Assembly: GCF_001975725.1 (NCBI RefSeq)
Contig: NZ_CP019434.1
Location: 930,001 to 994,000 of the forward strand
Length of the DNA: 64,000 nt
Source: Acidihalobacter ferrooxydans
Lineage (GTDB): Bacteria; Pseudomonadota; Gammaproteobacteria; DSM-5130; Acidihalobacteraceae
Direction: 5' to 3'
Below the pieces are notes generated by a model. It did no database searches. It had not been told where the DNA came from and worked only from the letters and a program-made list of their open reading frames with translations. This document shows positions 8,700-18,994 of the stretch, piece by piece. Made by a program: the position numbers and the translations under genes. The first letter of the stretch is position 1. Each line of letters starts with the position of its first letter.

Positions 8700-10970
8700 A
8701 TGCTGGATCACTGGTTGATGTCCATGATGCCCGCCATCCAGTCGCTGCATGGCTGGGTGTACTGGATCGCGCTGGCCGGCGCATTGCTGGAAACGGTGGT
8801 GGTGCTCGGTTTGTTCGTGCCCGGTTCGACGCTGTTGCTGCTGCTTGGCGCGCTGGCCGCGACCGGTGGCGGGCCCAGTTTTCTCGGCATCTATCTGTTC
8901 GGCGTTGCCGGGGCGACGCTGGGCGACAACATCAATTTCTGGCTGGGCCGGCGCTACGGCAGACGCTGGACGCGCGAGGGGCTGTGGTTGTTGCGCCGGG
9001 AACATTTCGATGCCGCCAACGCTTTCCTGGCCCGTCACGGCGGCAAAAGCGTGTTTCTGTCACGCTTTGTGCCCAGTCTGAAAGAGGTGGTGCCATTCGT
9101 GGCCGGCACCAGCGGCATGTCGCAGCGCTGGTTTTTTCTGTGGAATCTGCTCGGCGCGCTCGGCTGGGGTCTGCAATGGGTCGGCGTCGGGTATGTGTTC
9201 GCCCGCTCGCTGAACCTTGCCCAGCAATGGATGTCGCGCAGCGCCATTGCCATCGCGCTGCTGGCGTTGACCGCGCTGTTGCTGTGGTATCTGCGCCGGA
9301 CCATGCTGCGCCACGGCCCGGGCTGGTGGGCTGCGGTCGTCTCGGCGGCGCAGGGTTTAGTGCAGGTGCTGCGTGAAAACCCGCGTTTGCTGGCCTTGGG
9401 GCAGCGCTATCCGCGCCTGACCGCGTGGCTCGCAGCGCGCCTGGACCGGCGCCGCTTCGAGGGTTTGCCGCTGACCCTGATTGGCGTCGCCTTCGTCTAT
9501 CTGGCCTTGCTGTTCGGCGGGCTGGTCGAGGACGTGATCGTCTCCGACCCGATCGTGCTGATGGATCATAGCGTCGCCGAACTTGTCGCAGCCCTGCGCA
9601 CGCCGGTCTGGATTGCCGTATCGGTCTGGGTCAGCGGGCTTGGCGTCTGGCCGGTGGTGCTGGCGATTGTGCTGGCGGCGGGGCTTTGGTTGTGGTGGTC
9701 GGATCGGCGTGTCTATCTGCTGCCGCTGCTGTTGTCGGTCGGTGGTAGCGCGGCCTTCACCTTCGCCGGCAAGCTGGCGCTGCACCGACCGCGACCGCTG
9801 GACGCCGCCGTGCATGTGGCGAGCTACGCGTTCCCCAGCGGCCATGCCACGGTGGCCGTGAGTCTGTTCGGTTTTCTCGCCTATATTGGCCTGCGCGAAC
9901 TGCGTCGCTGGCCGGCGCGGGTCAATCTGTTCTTCGCCTGGCTGGTGTTGGCGCTGCTGATTGGCGCCAGCCGCGTGGTGCTGGACGTGCATTACCTGAG
10001 CGACATTTTCGGCGGTTATCTGGTCGGTGGCATGTGGCTGCTGGCCGCCATCGGCTGGACCGAGTGGCTGCGCACGCGCCGACCTGCGTCGCCGGCCCGC
10101 GTGGGCCGGGTGCCGGCGCTGGTCGGCGTGTTGCTGGTCGGTGTGGTCTATGCGGTGACGACGCTGATGTACCCGCCGCGGCCGTTGCACCCGGCGCCGC
10201 CGGCACGCGTCGTGCAAACCCTGCCGCGGGCAATTGAGCCCTTTCTCGCTACCCATCTGCCGCACACAGTGCGCACCGTATTGGGCAACCCGGCCCAGCC
10301 ACTCTCGCTGGCGCTGCTGGCGGGCGGCGAACGGAAACTGCGCACCCAGCTTGTGTCGAGTGGCTGGAAACAGGCCGATGGGTCGAGCGTCGGCGCGTTG
10401 TGGCGGCTCTGGCGGCAGGGCCTGAGCGACCTGCGCACGCCGCCCGCGCCGTTGTTCTGGCGGGGGAATTTGTACACGCTGGCCTTTAACAAGGCGGTCG
10501 TTGACGACTCATGCGTTACGCCAGGGCGTCAAAATCAAGCTCAAAATGCTCATTTAAGCGCTGTAAATTGCGCATTTACGCCCAACAATCCTTCTCGCAT
10601 GCGCCTGAGCGACAAGAACAGCCGGATTAATCAGACGGTCGGGCCGAGCAAGGTGCGCAGGGTGCTGACGCTCGTGCTGTGGCGCACGCCGTATCGCACC
10701 GGCAGCGGACAATGGCTCTGGGTCGGCGTGGTGCGCGCCTACGACGGCATGCACTGGTATCCCGCTCGGCGTCTCGCGCCGAGCCTCGACGCGGCCCGGG
10801 CGCAGGCCTTGCGGATACTGCGCGAACGCGGTTGCCTGCGCGGCAGTCAGGTGATGCCCTGGGTGGCGCCGCAAATCGGCAAGAGCTTTACCGACGATCC
10901 CTTTTTCACCGATGGTCAACTGGTGCTGGCGCGGCTGAATGCCACCTGCCGCGCGTCGGTCGGGCCTTGA
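8700..10970 (+). CDS. DedA - PAP2 - LssY_C fusion membrane protein
   Basis: Protein of 756 aa made of three parts. Residues about 1-200: DedA/SNARE-associated domain with the diagnostic FVPGSTLLLLLGAL and FLSRFVPSLKEVVPFVAG segments. Residues about 265-460: PAP2 phosphatase with LHRPRP, PSGHAT and SRVVLDVHYLSD, all three catalytic motifs intact. C-terminal third: LssY_C domain. DedA proteins act in undecaprenyl-phosphate recycling and PAP2 domains dephosphorylate lipid carriers, so the fusion suggests envelope lipid turnover, like the PAP2 gene before it. ATG 8700 is used; an upstream extension to 8478 overlaps the helicase relic. The LssY_C domain is interrupted by an in-frame 141-bp insertion at 10501-10641. 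Confidence 0.85.
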   Translation: MLDHWLMSMMPAIQSLHGWVYWIALAGALLETVVVLGLFVPGSTLLLLLGALAATGGGPSFLGIYLFGVAGATLGDNINFWLGRRYGRRWTREGLWLLRREHFDAANAFLARHGGKSVFLSRFVPSLKEVVPFVAGTSGMSQRWFFLWNLLGALGWGLQWVGVGYVFARSLNLAQQWMSRSAIAIALLALTALLLWYLRRTMLRHGPGWWAAVVSAAQGLVQVLRENPRLLALGQRYPRLTAWLAARLDRRRFEGLPLTLIGVAFVYLALLFGGLVEDVIVSDPIVLMDHSVAELVAALRTPVWIAVSVWVSGLGVWPVVLAIVLAAGLWLWWSDRRVYLLPLLLSVGGSAAFTFAGKLALHRPRPLDAAVHVASYAFPSGHATVAVSLFGFLAYIGLRELRRWPARVNLFFAWLVLALLIGASRVVLDVHYLSDIFGGYLVGGMWLLAAIGWTEWLRTRRPASPARVGRVPALVGVLLVGVVYAVTTLMYPPRPLHPAPPARVVQTLPRAIEPFLATHLPHTVRTVLGNPAQPLSLALLAGGERKLRTQLVSSGWKQADGSSVGALWRLWRQGLSDLRTPPAPLFWRGNLYTLAFNKAVVDDSCVTPGRQNQAQNAHLSAVNCAFTPNNPSRMRLSDKNSRINQTVGPSKVRRVLTLVLWRTPYRTGSGQWLWVGVVRAYDGMHWYPARRLAPSLDAARAQALRILRERGCLRGSQVMPWVAPQIGKSFTDDPFFTDGQLVLARLNATCRASVGP
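10501..10641 (+). repeat. In-frame insertion inside the LssY_C domain, flanked by a 6-bp direct repeat
   Basis: CGGTCG occurs at 10495-10500 and again at 10636-10641. Removing one copy plus the 135 bp between them joins the codons to give FNKAVGPSKVRR, a smooth continuation of the domain. The insert is visibly more AT-rich, adds 47 codons without a stop, and contains an inner inverted repeat starting GGGCGT and ending ACGCCC. I see no terminal inverted repeats, so the element type is unknown. Confidence 0.5.
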
Positions 10971-11057
10971 CTGGCGGCCACCGTCTGCGCTACATCGGCG
11001 AGGCCGGTCGCTCAGGCGGCGCCATCTCTTTCCATCACTCAGTGACAGGACTTCTCC

Positions 11058-12425
11058 GTGAAACAACCCAGGAACAGCATCGCCACCGTCGCCTCGCGAC
11101 TGTTGAAGTTTGCCGAACGCCCGTACTGGGCGGACGTGCTGGACGAACACTGGAGCGCCTTCCTTGAGCTTGCCGCCGAACAACTGAACCAGACGCCGGA
11201 AGAGGTGGCCGATGCGCTCGACGCGCTTGGGCTGGAGTCGATGGCCTTCGCCATGGTGTTCGAGAACTTCGCCACGCACCGCGACGATGCCGGCGGGACC
11301 TTTCTGACGGACTACCTCAAGCGGGCCGGCTGGCGCGAGTCGGCCCCGGCGCGAAAGTACCTCCACGCATTGCGTGACAGCACGGTCGGATTGTACGAGA
11401 TTCTCGAAGTACACCGTGACAAGGGCTTCCTGCTGCGCGATCTGCTGGATGCGGATGCAGCCCCCTTATTCGTGGACGAGCGCAGCGCCACGCATCATCT
11501 GGCCCGCTGGGACATTGTCGCGGGCCGCGTGCTGGCGGTGTTGAACCGCCACCAGTTCAGCGGTGGCCTGCTGCCGATCCAGCGCGACACGTATACGCGC
11601 GCGTTTCAGCCGGAATGGGAAACGGTGCGCGACGATCCCGCCGCACGCGCCGGATTTTTGCATACGCTGCCGATCACCGCTGCCCTGCTGTGGCTGTTCG
11701 TCGTCATCGAGCAGGCCAATGCCCCGCTGCCGGAAGTGATCAATGACGACGGCGAAGCAGTCATCCCGTGCACAGTCCGGCTGCCGCTGCTCGCGCCGGC
11801 CGAGGCGGTCGCGGCAGCGCTGGATGCCGCCCGGGACTGGGTTCGTGCGGGCGACGCACCGCCGTTCTGGAACTGGATTGGCGGCGCGCCCGACACGCCG
11901 GCTGAACAACCGCCCGACGCGGGGAGGGGACAGCGTGTGCAAAGTTATACCCAGGCCGGCGAACCGGTGCGCGGCAATGCCGAGTTGCAAGGCGAGCGTC
12001 TGGTATTCACCACGCTATCGGCTGATCGCATGGAGCGCGGGCTGGTGCGGTTGCGGGCGTTGCTCGGCACCGCGCTGGGGGAAGCCCTGGTCGAATATGA
12101 CAACCTGCAAGAGGTCCTGACGCGCAAAGGCACGCAGTCCGATGACCGCGCACCGAAGGACGACGCCATCGATCCTGAAGTCGCCGCGCAACTGATTCGG
12201 GAGACACTGGACCGTCATTACCGCGCGGTGCTCGACCAGCCTATCCCCGTGCTGGACGGCTTGACGCCCCGCCAGGCGGCGGCCGAGCCCCAGACCCGCG
12301 ACCGCGCCATCGAATGGCTCAAGTCGCTCGAAAGCCACGAAGACCGGCGCAGCGCGCGTGACGGCCAGCCGCCCTACGACACGCGTTGGTTATGGGTGGA
12401 ACTGGGCTTGAACGAAAAGGGCTGA
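11058..12425 (+). CDS. Hypothetical protein with an Xre/MbcA/ParS-like C-terminal segment
   Basis: Soluble protein of 455 aa starting at GTG 11058. No signal peptide or membrane helix. The N-terminal half is acidic and helical with no motif I can name. The region LDQPIPVLDGLTPRQAAAEP (about residues 396-415) matches the pattern PxLxGxTPxxAA found at the end of MbcA/ParS/Xre-type antitoxin and SEC-C-linked proteins, and is followed by a WLKSLE segment. No toxin gene is adjacent. It stands alone between the DedA fusion and the convergent merR. The function is unknown; the C-terminal match is suggestive only. Confidence 0.6.
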   Translation: MKQPRNSIATVASRLLKFAERPYWADVLDEHWSAFLELAAEQLNQTPEEVADALDALGLESMAFAMVFENFATHRDDAGGTFLTDYLKRAGWRESAPARKYLHALRDSTVGLYEILEVHRDKGFLLRDLLDADAAPLFVDERSATHHLARWDIVAGRVLAVLNRHQFSGGLLPIQRDTYTRAFQPEWETVRDDPAARAGFLHTLPITAALLWLFVVIEQANAPLPEVINDDGEAVIPCTVRLPLLAPAEAVAAALDAARDWVRAGDAPPFWNWIGGAPDTPAEQPPDAGRGQRVQSYTQAGEPVRGNAELQGERLVFTTLSADRMERGLVRLRALLGTALGEALVEYDNLQEVLTRKGTQSDDRAPKDDAIDPEVAAQLIRETLDRHYRAVLDQPIPVLDGLTPRQAAAEPQTRDRAIEWLKSLESHEDRRSARDGQPPYDTRWLWVELGLNEKG

Positions 12426-12445
12426 AGCGCACATAACGGGACTCA

Positions 12446-12463
12446 GGGCGGACTGAGCCGCCC
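12446..12463. terminator. Possible bidirectional terminator hairpin
   Basis: GGGCGG (12446-12451) and CCGCCC (12458-12463) form a 6-bp GC stem with a 6-base loop in the 40-bp gap between the convergent 455-aa gene and merR. There is no T-run on either side, so termination is only a possibility. Confidence 0.35.
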
Positions 12464-12465
12464 CG

Positions 12466-12879
12466 TCACTGCGCTTGCGCATGCAGCGCTGCGATCAATG
12501 GACATGCCACTTTTTTCTCGCCCTGGCGGCACTGTTCGAGCAGATTTTCGAGTGTGGCCTCGATGCGGTGCAGATCCCGCAGCCGTTGGCGCACGTCATC
12601 CAGATGATGGGCCGCCAATGCGGCCGCCGCATCACATTGCATGCCCTCATCGAGTTGCAGCAAATGGTGGATCTCATCGAGGCTGAAGCCCATTCGCTGC
12701 GCCGATTTTATGAACTTTACCCGCGCAACATCCTGGGCTGAATAATGCCGGATACCGCCCGGCGGACGGGGCGGTTCAAACAACAGGCCCCGGCGCTGGT
12801 AGAAGCGGATGGTTTCGACGTTGACGCCGACGGTCGCGGCCAGGCGGCCGATGGTCAATGCGATTTTTCGATCTTTCAT
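12466..12879 (-). CDS. merR: Mercury-responsive transcriptional regulator MerR
   Basis: Regulator of 137 aa with an N-terminal winged helix (VETIRFYQRRGLL, GGIRHYS) and a dimerisation helix. The three Hg(II)-binding cysteines fall exactly at Cys82 (GMQCDAA), Cys117 and Cys126 (CRQGEKKVACPLI), the arrangement that separates MerR from other family members. It is transcribed away from merC-merA, and the 95-bp gap holds a textbook mer operator. Expected behaviour: repress and bend the promoter without mercury, and activate it on Hg(II) binding. The start ATG at 12879 is the family-typical start. Confidence 0.95.
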   Translation of the reverse strand: MKDRKIALTIGRLAATVGVNVETIRFYQRRGLLFEPPRPPGGIRHYSAQDVARVKFIKSAQRMGFSLDEIHHLLQLDEGMQCDAAAALAAHHLDDVRQRLRDLHRIEATLENLLEQCRQGEKKVACPLIAALHAQAQ

Positions 12880-12889
12880 CAGGGGGGGG

Positions 12890-12920
12890 TTGACTCCGTA
12901 CTTAAGTACGGCAGTAAGTT
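12890..12920 (+). promoter_or_regulatory. mer promoter with MerR operator and 19-bp spacer
   Basis: -35 box TTGACT (12890-12895) and -10 box TAAGTT (12915-12920) are separated by 19 bp instead of 17. Inside the spacer is the perfect 16-bp palindrome CCGTACTTAAGTACGG (12896-12911). This elongated spacer is the hallmark of MerR-activated promoters, which need protein-induced untwisting to fire. It directs merC-merA rightward and would also overlap the merR promoter leftward. Confidence 0.92.
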
Positions 12921-12974
12921 TAGCTTACCGGAATCCACCAAGCACTTACGAATTGTCACCCAGGAGGTTCTACC

Positions 12975-15087
<2,113 letters not shown>

Positions 15088-15108
15088 TAACTTGAGAAGA
15101 AACCCATC

Positions 15109-15657
15109 ATGATCCGAATCGGACACTCCAAATCGCGCGCGTCCTGGCTGACAGTGGCTTTTCTGTCCGGTTTGCTCCTGAACGTGCCGCTGTCCGCGCG
15201 AGCGGACAGCGCTCAATTGGCGCCGCCCGCGCCGTTTGTCACCACAACAGGCCAGGAAATGTCCACGTCGAGTCTGAAGGAGCAGCCGACCTTGCTCTGG
15301 CTGTTGTCGACCTGGTGCGGAAGTTGCGCCGCGGGTCTGCACACGCTTTCTGACCACGCCGCTGCACTGCAGAAAGCCGGAATACGTATCGTGGTACTTC
15401 GGAACTACAAAAACGACGGTTTTCCCGGAATGTCCATAGACGCCTTCGTCAAGCGTGTTCTGCCGAACTTCGTGCCGCCGAAAAACTGGATCGTCGGCCA
15501 GGCATCGCGCATGCTTAACCGACGTTACAATGGTCGACACTATCCCGATATCTATTATCTGATAGACGCCCAAGGCAAAATCCGGGCGGTCGGAAGCGCC
15601 CCGTCGGTCACAATGAACAAGATTCTCGCATTTGCCCGCAATCCAGCTTCTCACTGA
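15109..15657 (+). CDS. Periplasmic thioredoxin-like (TlpA-type) protein in the mer operon
   Basis: Protein of 182 aa with a signal peptide (about residues 12-32, ending SARADS) and a thioredoxin fold carrying the redox motif WCGSC in LLSTWCGSCAAGL; the later YPDIYYLIDAQGKIRAVG fits a TlpA/redoxin beta-hairpin. It lies 21 bp after merA and before a CC-motif membrane protein, so it probably belongs to the mer transcript. A likely job is thiol redox chemistry in the periplasm during mercury handling, for instance keeping the membrane cysteines of a transporter reduced; this is inference. Confidence 0.75.
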   Translation: MIRIGHSKSRASWLTVAFLSGLLLNVPLSARADSAQLAPPAPFVTTTGQEMSTSSLKEQPTLLWLLSTWCGSCAAGLHTLSDHAAALQKAGIRIVVLRNYKNDGFPGMSIDAFVKRVLPNFVPPKNWIVGQASRMLNRRYNGRHYPDIYYLIDAQGKIRAVGSAPSVTMNKILAFARNPASH

Positions 15658-15667
15658 GAGGGTTGCC

Positions 15668-16219
15668 ATGAAAAACCTGCTTCAGGCGCTCGGGCGCCTA
15701 TGGCGTGAACCGCTCGGTCGCTGGACAGTGGTGCTGAGCCTCCTGATCCTGTTCCCGCTCTATGCGGCCACCTTGCCAGCGTCCCTGACCGGAGGCAGCA
15801 TCGGCTGGGTCAGCATGCGCCTGCTCACGCCGGGGCAGGCGCTGTTCGCGTTCGCGCTCGCGCTGCTGCTGGCGCTCACGCTCGGTACGATGGTCCTGCT
15901 GTTACAGGCCGGCCAAAAAGCCAGCAAGGGCACGGCGGCGGGTGGTGCCCTGGTGGCTTTCTTCGCCCCGCTTTTGTGCTGCAGCCCCTTGATTCCGCTC
16001 GGGCTGGGCGCGCTGGCCGTGGCTTTCCCTGCCGTGGCGGGATTTGCGCCGGGAATCATTCAGGGCTTTATCGCTACGCATGAACTCGAAATCGAACTGT
16101 TCGCGTTGGGCTTGAGCTTGCTCGCCTTCTGGCAGAACGCCCGGAAACTCGTGCAAGGTCCGGTCTGCGGCATTCCGTGTGCCGATGTAGAACATGGCGG
16201 CACACCTGATGGACGATAG
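15668..16219 (+). CDS. Membrane protein with MerT-like CC motif
   Basis: Protein of 183 aa with about four membrane helices. Helix 3 contains the vicinal cysteines in [17 protein letters not shown], which recalls the CC pair in the first helix of the mercury importer MerT. Two further cysteines near the C-terminus ([14 protein letters not shown]) could bind metal in the cytoplasm. It starts 10 bp after the thioredoxin-like gene. I do not recognise an exact family. Position and cysteines point to Hg(II) or thiol transport, or to a thioredoxin-coupled electron carrier. Confidence 0.65.
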   Translation: MKNLLQALGRLWREPLGRWTVVLSLLILFPLYAATLPASLTGGSIGWVSMRLLTPGQALFAFALALLLALTLGTMVLLLQAGQKASKGTAAGGALVAFFAPLLCCSPLIPLGLGALAVAFPAVAGFAPGIIQGFIATHELEIELFALGLSLLAFWQNARKLVQGPVCGIPCADVEHGGTPDGR

Positions 16220-16298
16220 AGGCAGGCAGCTTGCAAGGCCGCGCCGATTCAGGGTTGGCGAAGCGCTGCGATGAGGCAAGCGGCGAGCAAGACCGCAA

Positions 16299-16590
16299 CC
16301 GCGCGGCGCGAACATGATGATGCTCATGCCGGCCAGCGCCACCAGACTGCCAGCGATGTCCCAGGCGCTGGGCCGTATCCTTCCCCCCCCCCACAGCCAG
16401 ACAATCGCGACCGCGACATACACGCCGCCATAGGCCGCGTAGGTACGCCCCGCAGCTGTCGGATGCTGGGTTAACAGCCAGGCGGAAGCGGCAGCCACAG
16501 CGGCTTACCTTGCTTGGGCACCAGCCAGGGCAGATAGCAACCCATGTTCTCCGCCAGCGCGGTGAGCGCGAACAAGGCCAGCGTGCGCAG
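16299..16590 (-). pseudogene. ynfA: Broken ynfA (UPF0060 small membrane protein)
   Basis: Minus-strand translation gives [19 protein letters not shown] in one frame (from 16590) and [20 protein letters not shown] through [17 protein letters not shown] in another, which together make a nearly full YnfA protein. The copy is broken: the initiator codon is missing (TAG directly precedes CTG), the first frame ends at a TAA, and the join has lost residues and shifted frame. A run of G/C at about 16382-16392 falls in the second half. YnfA is a four-helix inner-membrane protein of the small-multidrug-transporter type. The rest of 16220-16704 holds nothing else I recognise. Confidence 0.75.
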
Positions 16591-16704
16591 CTAGCCGAAC
16601 ACACCGGAATCCAGTGTAAAACCGGGATCAGTCAAGGGAGTTTGCCGGGTCGGCGTTGAACCGACGGAACATCGACCCCTTGCCTTAAGTTACGACGCTT
16701 CGAC

Positions 16705-17874
16705 TCAGGCGGCCGTCCGTGCCGGAGCCAGGCCGGGCAGGCGGCGACGCAGGGGTCGCAGGGCCAGCGCTGCCAGGGCCACGGCGCAGCCCAGCTTCAC
16801 CCAGATCGGCAGCAGCTCGGCGCTGGCCTGGATCTGAGCGCCGATGTCGATGTGCAGAGCCTGCACTAGGGCATTGGTGAGCCATCCGAAACCAATCGCG
16901 CAGGCGCTGATGCCGCCGAGATAAACCACCACGAAGCGCCAGCCGAATACCTTGCGCAAGGCGCCTACCGTGCCCAGATTGGTTGCCGGTCCCGCCAGCA
17001 GGAATACCAGCGCCGCGCCGGGCGAGACCCCTGCCAGTAGCATGGCAGTGGCGATCGGCGTGGATTCGGTCGCGCAGACGTAGAAAGGCACACCGACCAA
17101 CAGCATCAGCAGCAAGGCGGGCCAGCCACTGCCGTATGCGCCGAGCGCGGTGGGGGAGACTACAGTCATGGTCAGTCCCGCCAGCGCCAGGCCGAGCGCC
17201 ATCCACAGACTGAATTCGTCGAGCAAGTCGGTGACCGCGTAGCGAAGCCCCGCGGCGGAGCGCCGCCAAACGCTGGCATCGGCGTCTTGTCCGGGAACGG
17301 CGGATTCGCAGCCGCAGGCCGTTGCCCCGCAAACGTCCGGCGCGTCCGCTACCGCGCTTGCCGGTGCGCCTGTCGAGTACGCGGCCGAATCGCAATCCTT
17401 CCTGTCGGCCTGACGCGTGCCCTTGGCAGGCGAATGCGTCGCCGGCCCGGCCAGACTCCCCAGCAGGCCGGTCACGATGGCACTCATGATCGCGCTGAGC
17501 GGCCGGACGACGGTCATGAACGGCCCCAGCAGAGCGAACGAAGTCGCCACGGAATCAACGCCAGTCTCGGGCGTGGCGATCAGAAACGAAAGGGTGGCGC
17601 CGCGCGAGGCACCGGCACGGTGCAAACCCAGCGCGACCGGAATCACGCTGCACGAGCACAACGGCAGCGGCGCGCCGATCAGCGCGGCCTTGGTCACCGG
17701 CCATGCGCCTTGGCCGCCCAGCCAGCGCGCCATCCGATCCTGTGAAATCCAGGCCTTGATCAGGCCGGCGCAGATTAGGCCCAGTATCACCCAGGGCGCG
17801 GCCTCCAGGAACAGGCCCCAGGTGTTGGCCAGCCAATGCGCCAGGGTCGGCCAGATGGCGTCGACAAGGTTCAT
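16705..17874 (-). CDS. Metal permease (ArsP / SO_0444 family)
   Basis: Inner-membrane permease of 389 aa in two halves of about four helices each, joined by a hydrophilic, Cys-containing loop (about residues 150-205). The family cysteine motif PLPLCSCSVIPVALGL is present near residue 70, together with the repeat FYVCATESTPIATAML in the second half. Relatives export organoarsenicals or copper/zinc and are usually run by ArsR-type sensors. Its ATG overlaps the stop of the upstream CadC-like regulator, which strongly links it to that sensor. The substrate is uncertain: Cd/Pb/Zn/Cu or trivalent organoarsenicals. Confidence 0.8.
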   Translation of the reverse strand: MNLVDAIWPTLAHWLANTWGLFLEAAPWVILGLICAGLIKAWISQDRMARWLGGQGAWPVTKAALIGAPLPLCSCSVIPVALGLHRAGASRGATLSFLIATPETGVDSVATSFALLGPFMTVVRPLSAIMSAIVTGLLGSLAGPATHSPAKGTRQADRKDCDSAAYSTGAPASAVADAPDVCGATACGCESAVPGQDADASVWRRSAAGLRYAVTDLLDEFSLWMALGLALAGLTMTVVSPTALGAYGSGWPALLLMLLVGVPFYVCATESTPIATAMLLAGVSPGAALVFLLAGPATNLGTVGALRKVFGWRFVVVYLGGISACAIGFGWLTNALVQALHIDIGAQIQASAELLPIWVKLGCAVALAALALRPLRRRLPGLAPARTAA

Positions 17875-18254
17875 GCGCCCAATACCCGTAATGCCACGTC
17901 GAGATTAGGCAGGGGCGGCGCCTCGTGCCAGCGGTAATACACCATCTTGCCCACGCTGCGCATGCGCAACCAGCCCTGCGCGCGCAGGATACGCAATTGC
18001 TGCGAGGTCGCCGCCACGCTCAGACCGAGCAGATGGGCCAGGTCGCAGACGCACAACTCCGCCTCGCGCAGGGCGCGCAGAATCAGCAGGCGCTTCGGAT
18101 TACCAAGCATCTTGAACAGTTCGGCGCCGGCCGCCAGGCGTTCCGCGTCGTCTGCCAGCGCCTCCTGAACCCGCGCCACGGTGCACGGGTGGAAGCATTC
18201 GATGGCGCAGACGTCCGCAGTGACTTCGGCAGGCTTGATCAATTTCGATTTCAT
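17871..18254 (-). CDS. ArsR/SmtB-family metal sensor, CadC-like
   Basis: Repressor of 127 aa. It combines an N-terminal Cys segment (DVCAIECFHPCTVARVQ) with the ELCVCDL motif in the helix before the recognition helix, the same two-part ligand set used by CadC to bind Cd/Pb/Zn. The HTH is LSVAATSQQLRILRAQGWL. ATG 18254 is chosen because the family start aligns there and a 26-bp inverted repeat centres on it; an upstream in-frame start at 18320 would encode the operator. It is translationally coupled to the permease downstream, so it most likely represses an export operon. Confidence 0.85.
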   Translation of the reverse strand: MKSKLIKPAEVTADVCAIECFHPCTVARVQEALADDAERLAAGAELFKMLGNPKRLLILRALREAELCVCDLAHLLGLSVAATSQQLRILRAQGWLRMRSVGKMVYYRWHEAPPLPNLDVALRVLGA

Positions 18255-18266
18255 GTTTTCGAAATT
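18241..18266 (-). promoter_or_regulatory. Inverted-repeat operator over the CadC-like start codon
   Basis: AATTTCG (18241-18247) and CGAAATT (18260-18266) are perfect 7-bp arms 12 bp apart, centred on the start codon at 18252-18254. It is probably the autoregulatory binding site of the CadC-like protein. Confidence 0.55.
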
Positions 18267-18349
18267 AATTGAATGAAATTCCGCTGTCAACCACCATTGA
18301 GCCGTATCCGCCTGTCGCATTCCCCCTTTTCTCGCTTGTTTTTCAAGCC

Positions 18350-18688
18350 TTACTTGGCACGCCGGATCGATTCTTCACCCATTGTGGCTTCATGCGCCTC
18401 CAACCACTTTCGCATCTGATCGAGTATGGCCAGCAAACTGGGATCGTATAAACAGTAATAGATAAATGGGCCGCGCCGTTCCGCGCGCACCAGATGCGCT
18501 TCCCGAAGGAGGCGCAAATGGAATGAAACATTGGTCTGGCTGAGGCTGGTGGCCTCGACCACATCCGAAACCGGCCGGCACTCCAGACCCAGGCTGCACA
18601 GGATCTTCAGGCGGTTGGGCTCGGCCAGCAGCTTGAAGAGTTCACTCAGGGGCTTGACAGAACCGCATTCATATGCGTTACTACTCAT
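18350..18688 (-). CDS. ArsR-family transcriptional regulator
   Basis: Small repressor of 112 aa with a winged helix (LSQTNVSFHLRLLREAHLV) and an ICYL-type wing ending IYYCLYDPSLL. Cysteines at about residues 8, 31, 37 and 79 could form a thiolate metal site, but the arrangement is neither CadC- nor classical ArsR-like. The start ATG (18686-18688) is covered by the 20-bp motif ATATGAGC-N5-CGCAYAT, which recurs upstream of the methyltransferase at 19778. This argues for autorepression and a local regulon of Met-rich protein, GST and methyltransferase genes. The inducer is unknown. Confidence 0.8.
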   Translation of the reverse strand: MSSNAYECGSVKPLSELFKLLAEPNRLKILCSLGLECRPVSDVVEATSLSQTNVSFHLRLLREAHLVRAERRGPFIYYCLYDPSLLAILDQMRKWLEAHEATMGEESIRRAK

Positions 18689-18706
18689 GTGCGGATGCGC
18701 TCATAT
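18687..18706 (-). promoter_or_regulatory. Candidate ArsR operator, copy 1
   Basis: On the minus strand it reads ATATGAGC, 5 bases, CGCACAT. It overlaps the first base pair of the arsR start codon and lies about 100 bp before the Met-rich gene at 18805, so it could control both directions. The same motif with the same spacing is found at 19717-19736. Confidence 0.6.
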
Positions 18707-18804
18707 GTGTTGATGCTCAATTAAATCCATGGTCGTCAATCCGGCGCAGCTTGTCAAAGACACGCCGGGAAACGGCCCGCCCAACCGATACAGGAGAACG
18801 CGAC

Positions 18805-18984
18805 ATGATGAAGATGTGCAAAGAGATGATGGCCAACATGGCCCCTGCCAACAGGGAAAAGTGCATGGACATGATGCAGCAGTGCAAGGCCATGATGAAT
18901 GAGGCTAAATCGGAGGCAGCCAGCCGGCCTGAAAGCGGCCGGGCTCTGGAGTCACGGCAGGAAGGCGCCGAAGGCGTGTCCTGA
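18805..18984 (+). CDS. Small methionine- and cysteine-rich protein
   Basis: Protein of 59 aa starting MMKMCKEMMANM with an AGGAG 8 bp upstream. Ten of the first 35 residues are Met, with two Cys (positions 4 and 20) plus a further one in MMQQCKAMM. No signal peptide, so it should be cytoplasmic. Met/Cys-rich small proteins often bind soft metals such as Cu(I), Ag or Hg. It faces away from arsR and shares its promoter region and candidate operator. I recognise no named family; a second Met-rich protein is at 20398. The longer ORF beginning at 18673 overlaps the operator and is unlikely. Confidence 0.65.
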   Translation: MMKMCKEMMANMAPANREKCMDMMQQCKAMMNEAKSEAASRPESGRALESRQEGAEGVS

Positions 18985-18994
18985 TGCCTGCCAC

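Noticed and set aside
18673-18804. N-terminal extension of the Met-rich protein to 103 aa
   Set aside because: It would run over the ArsR operator and has no ribosome site; ATG 18805 has AGGAG.
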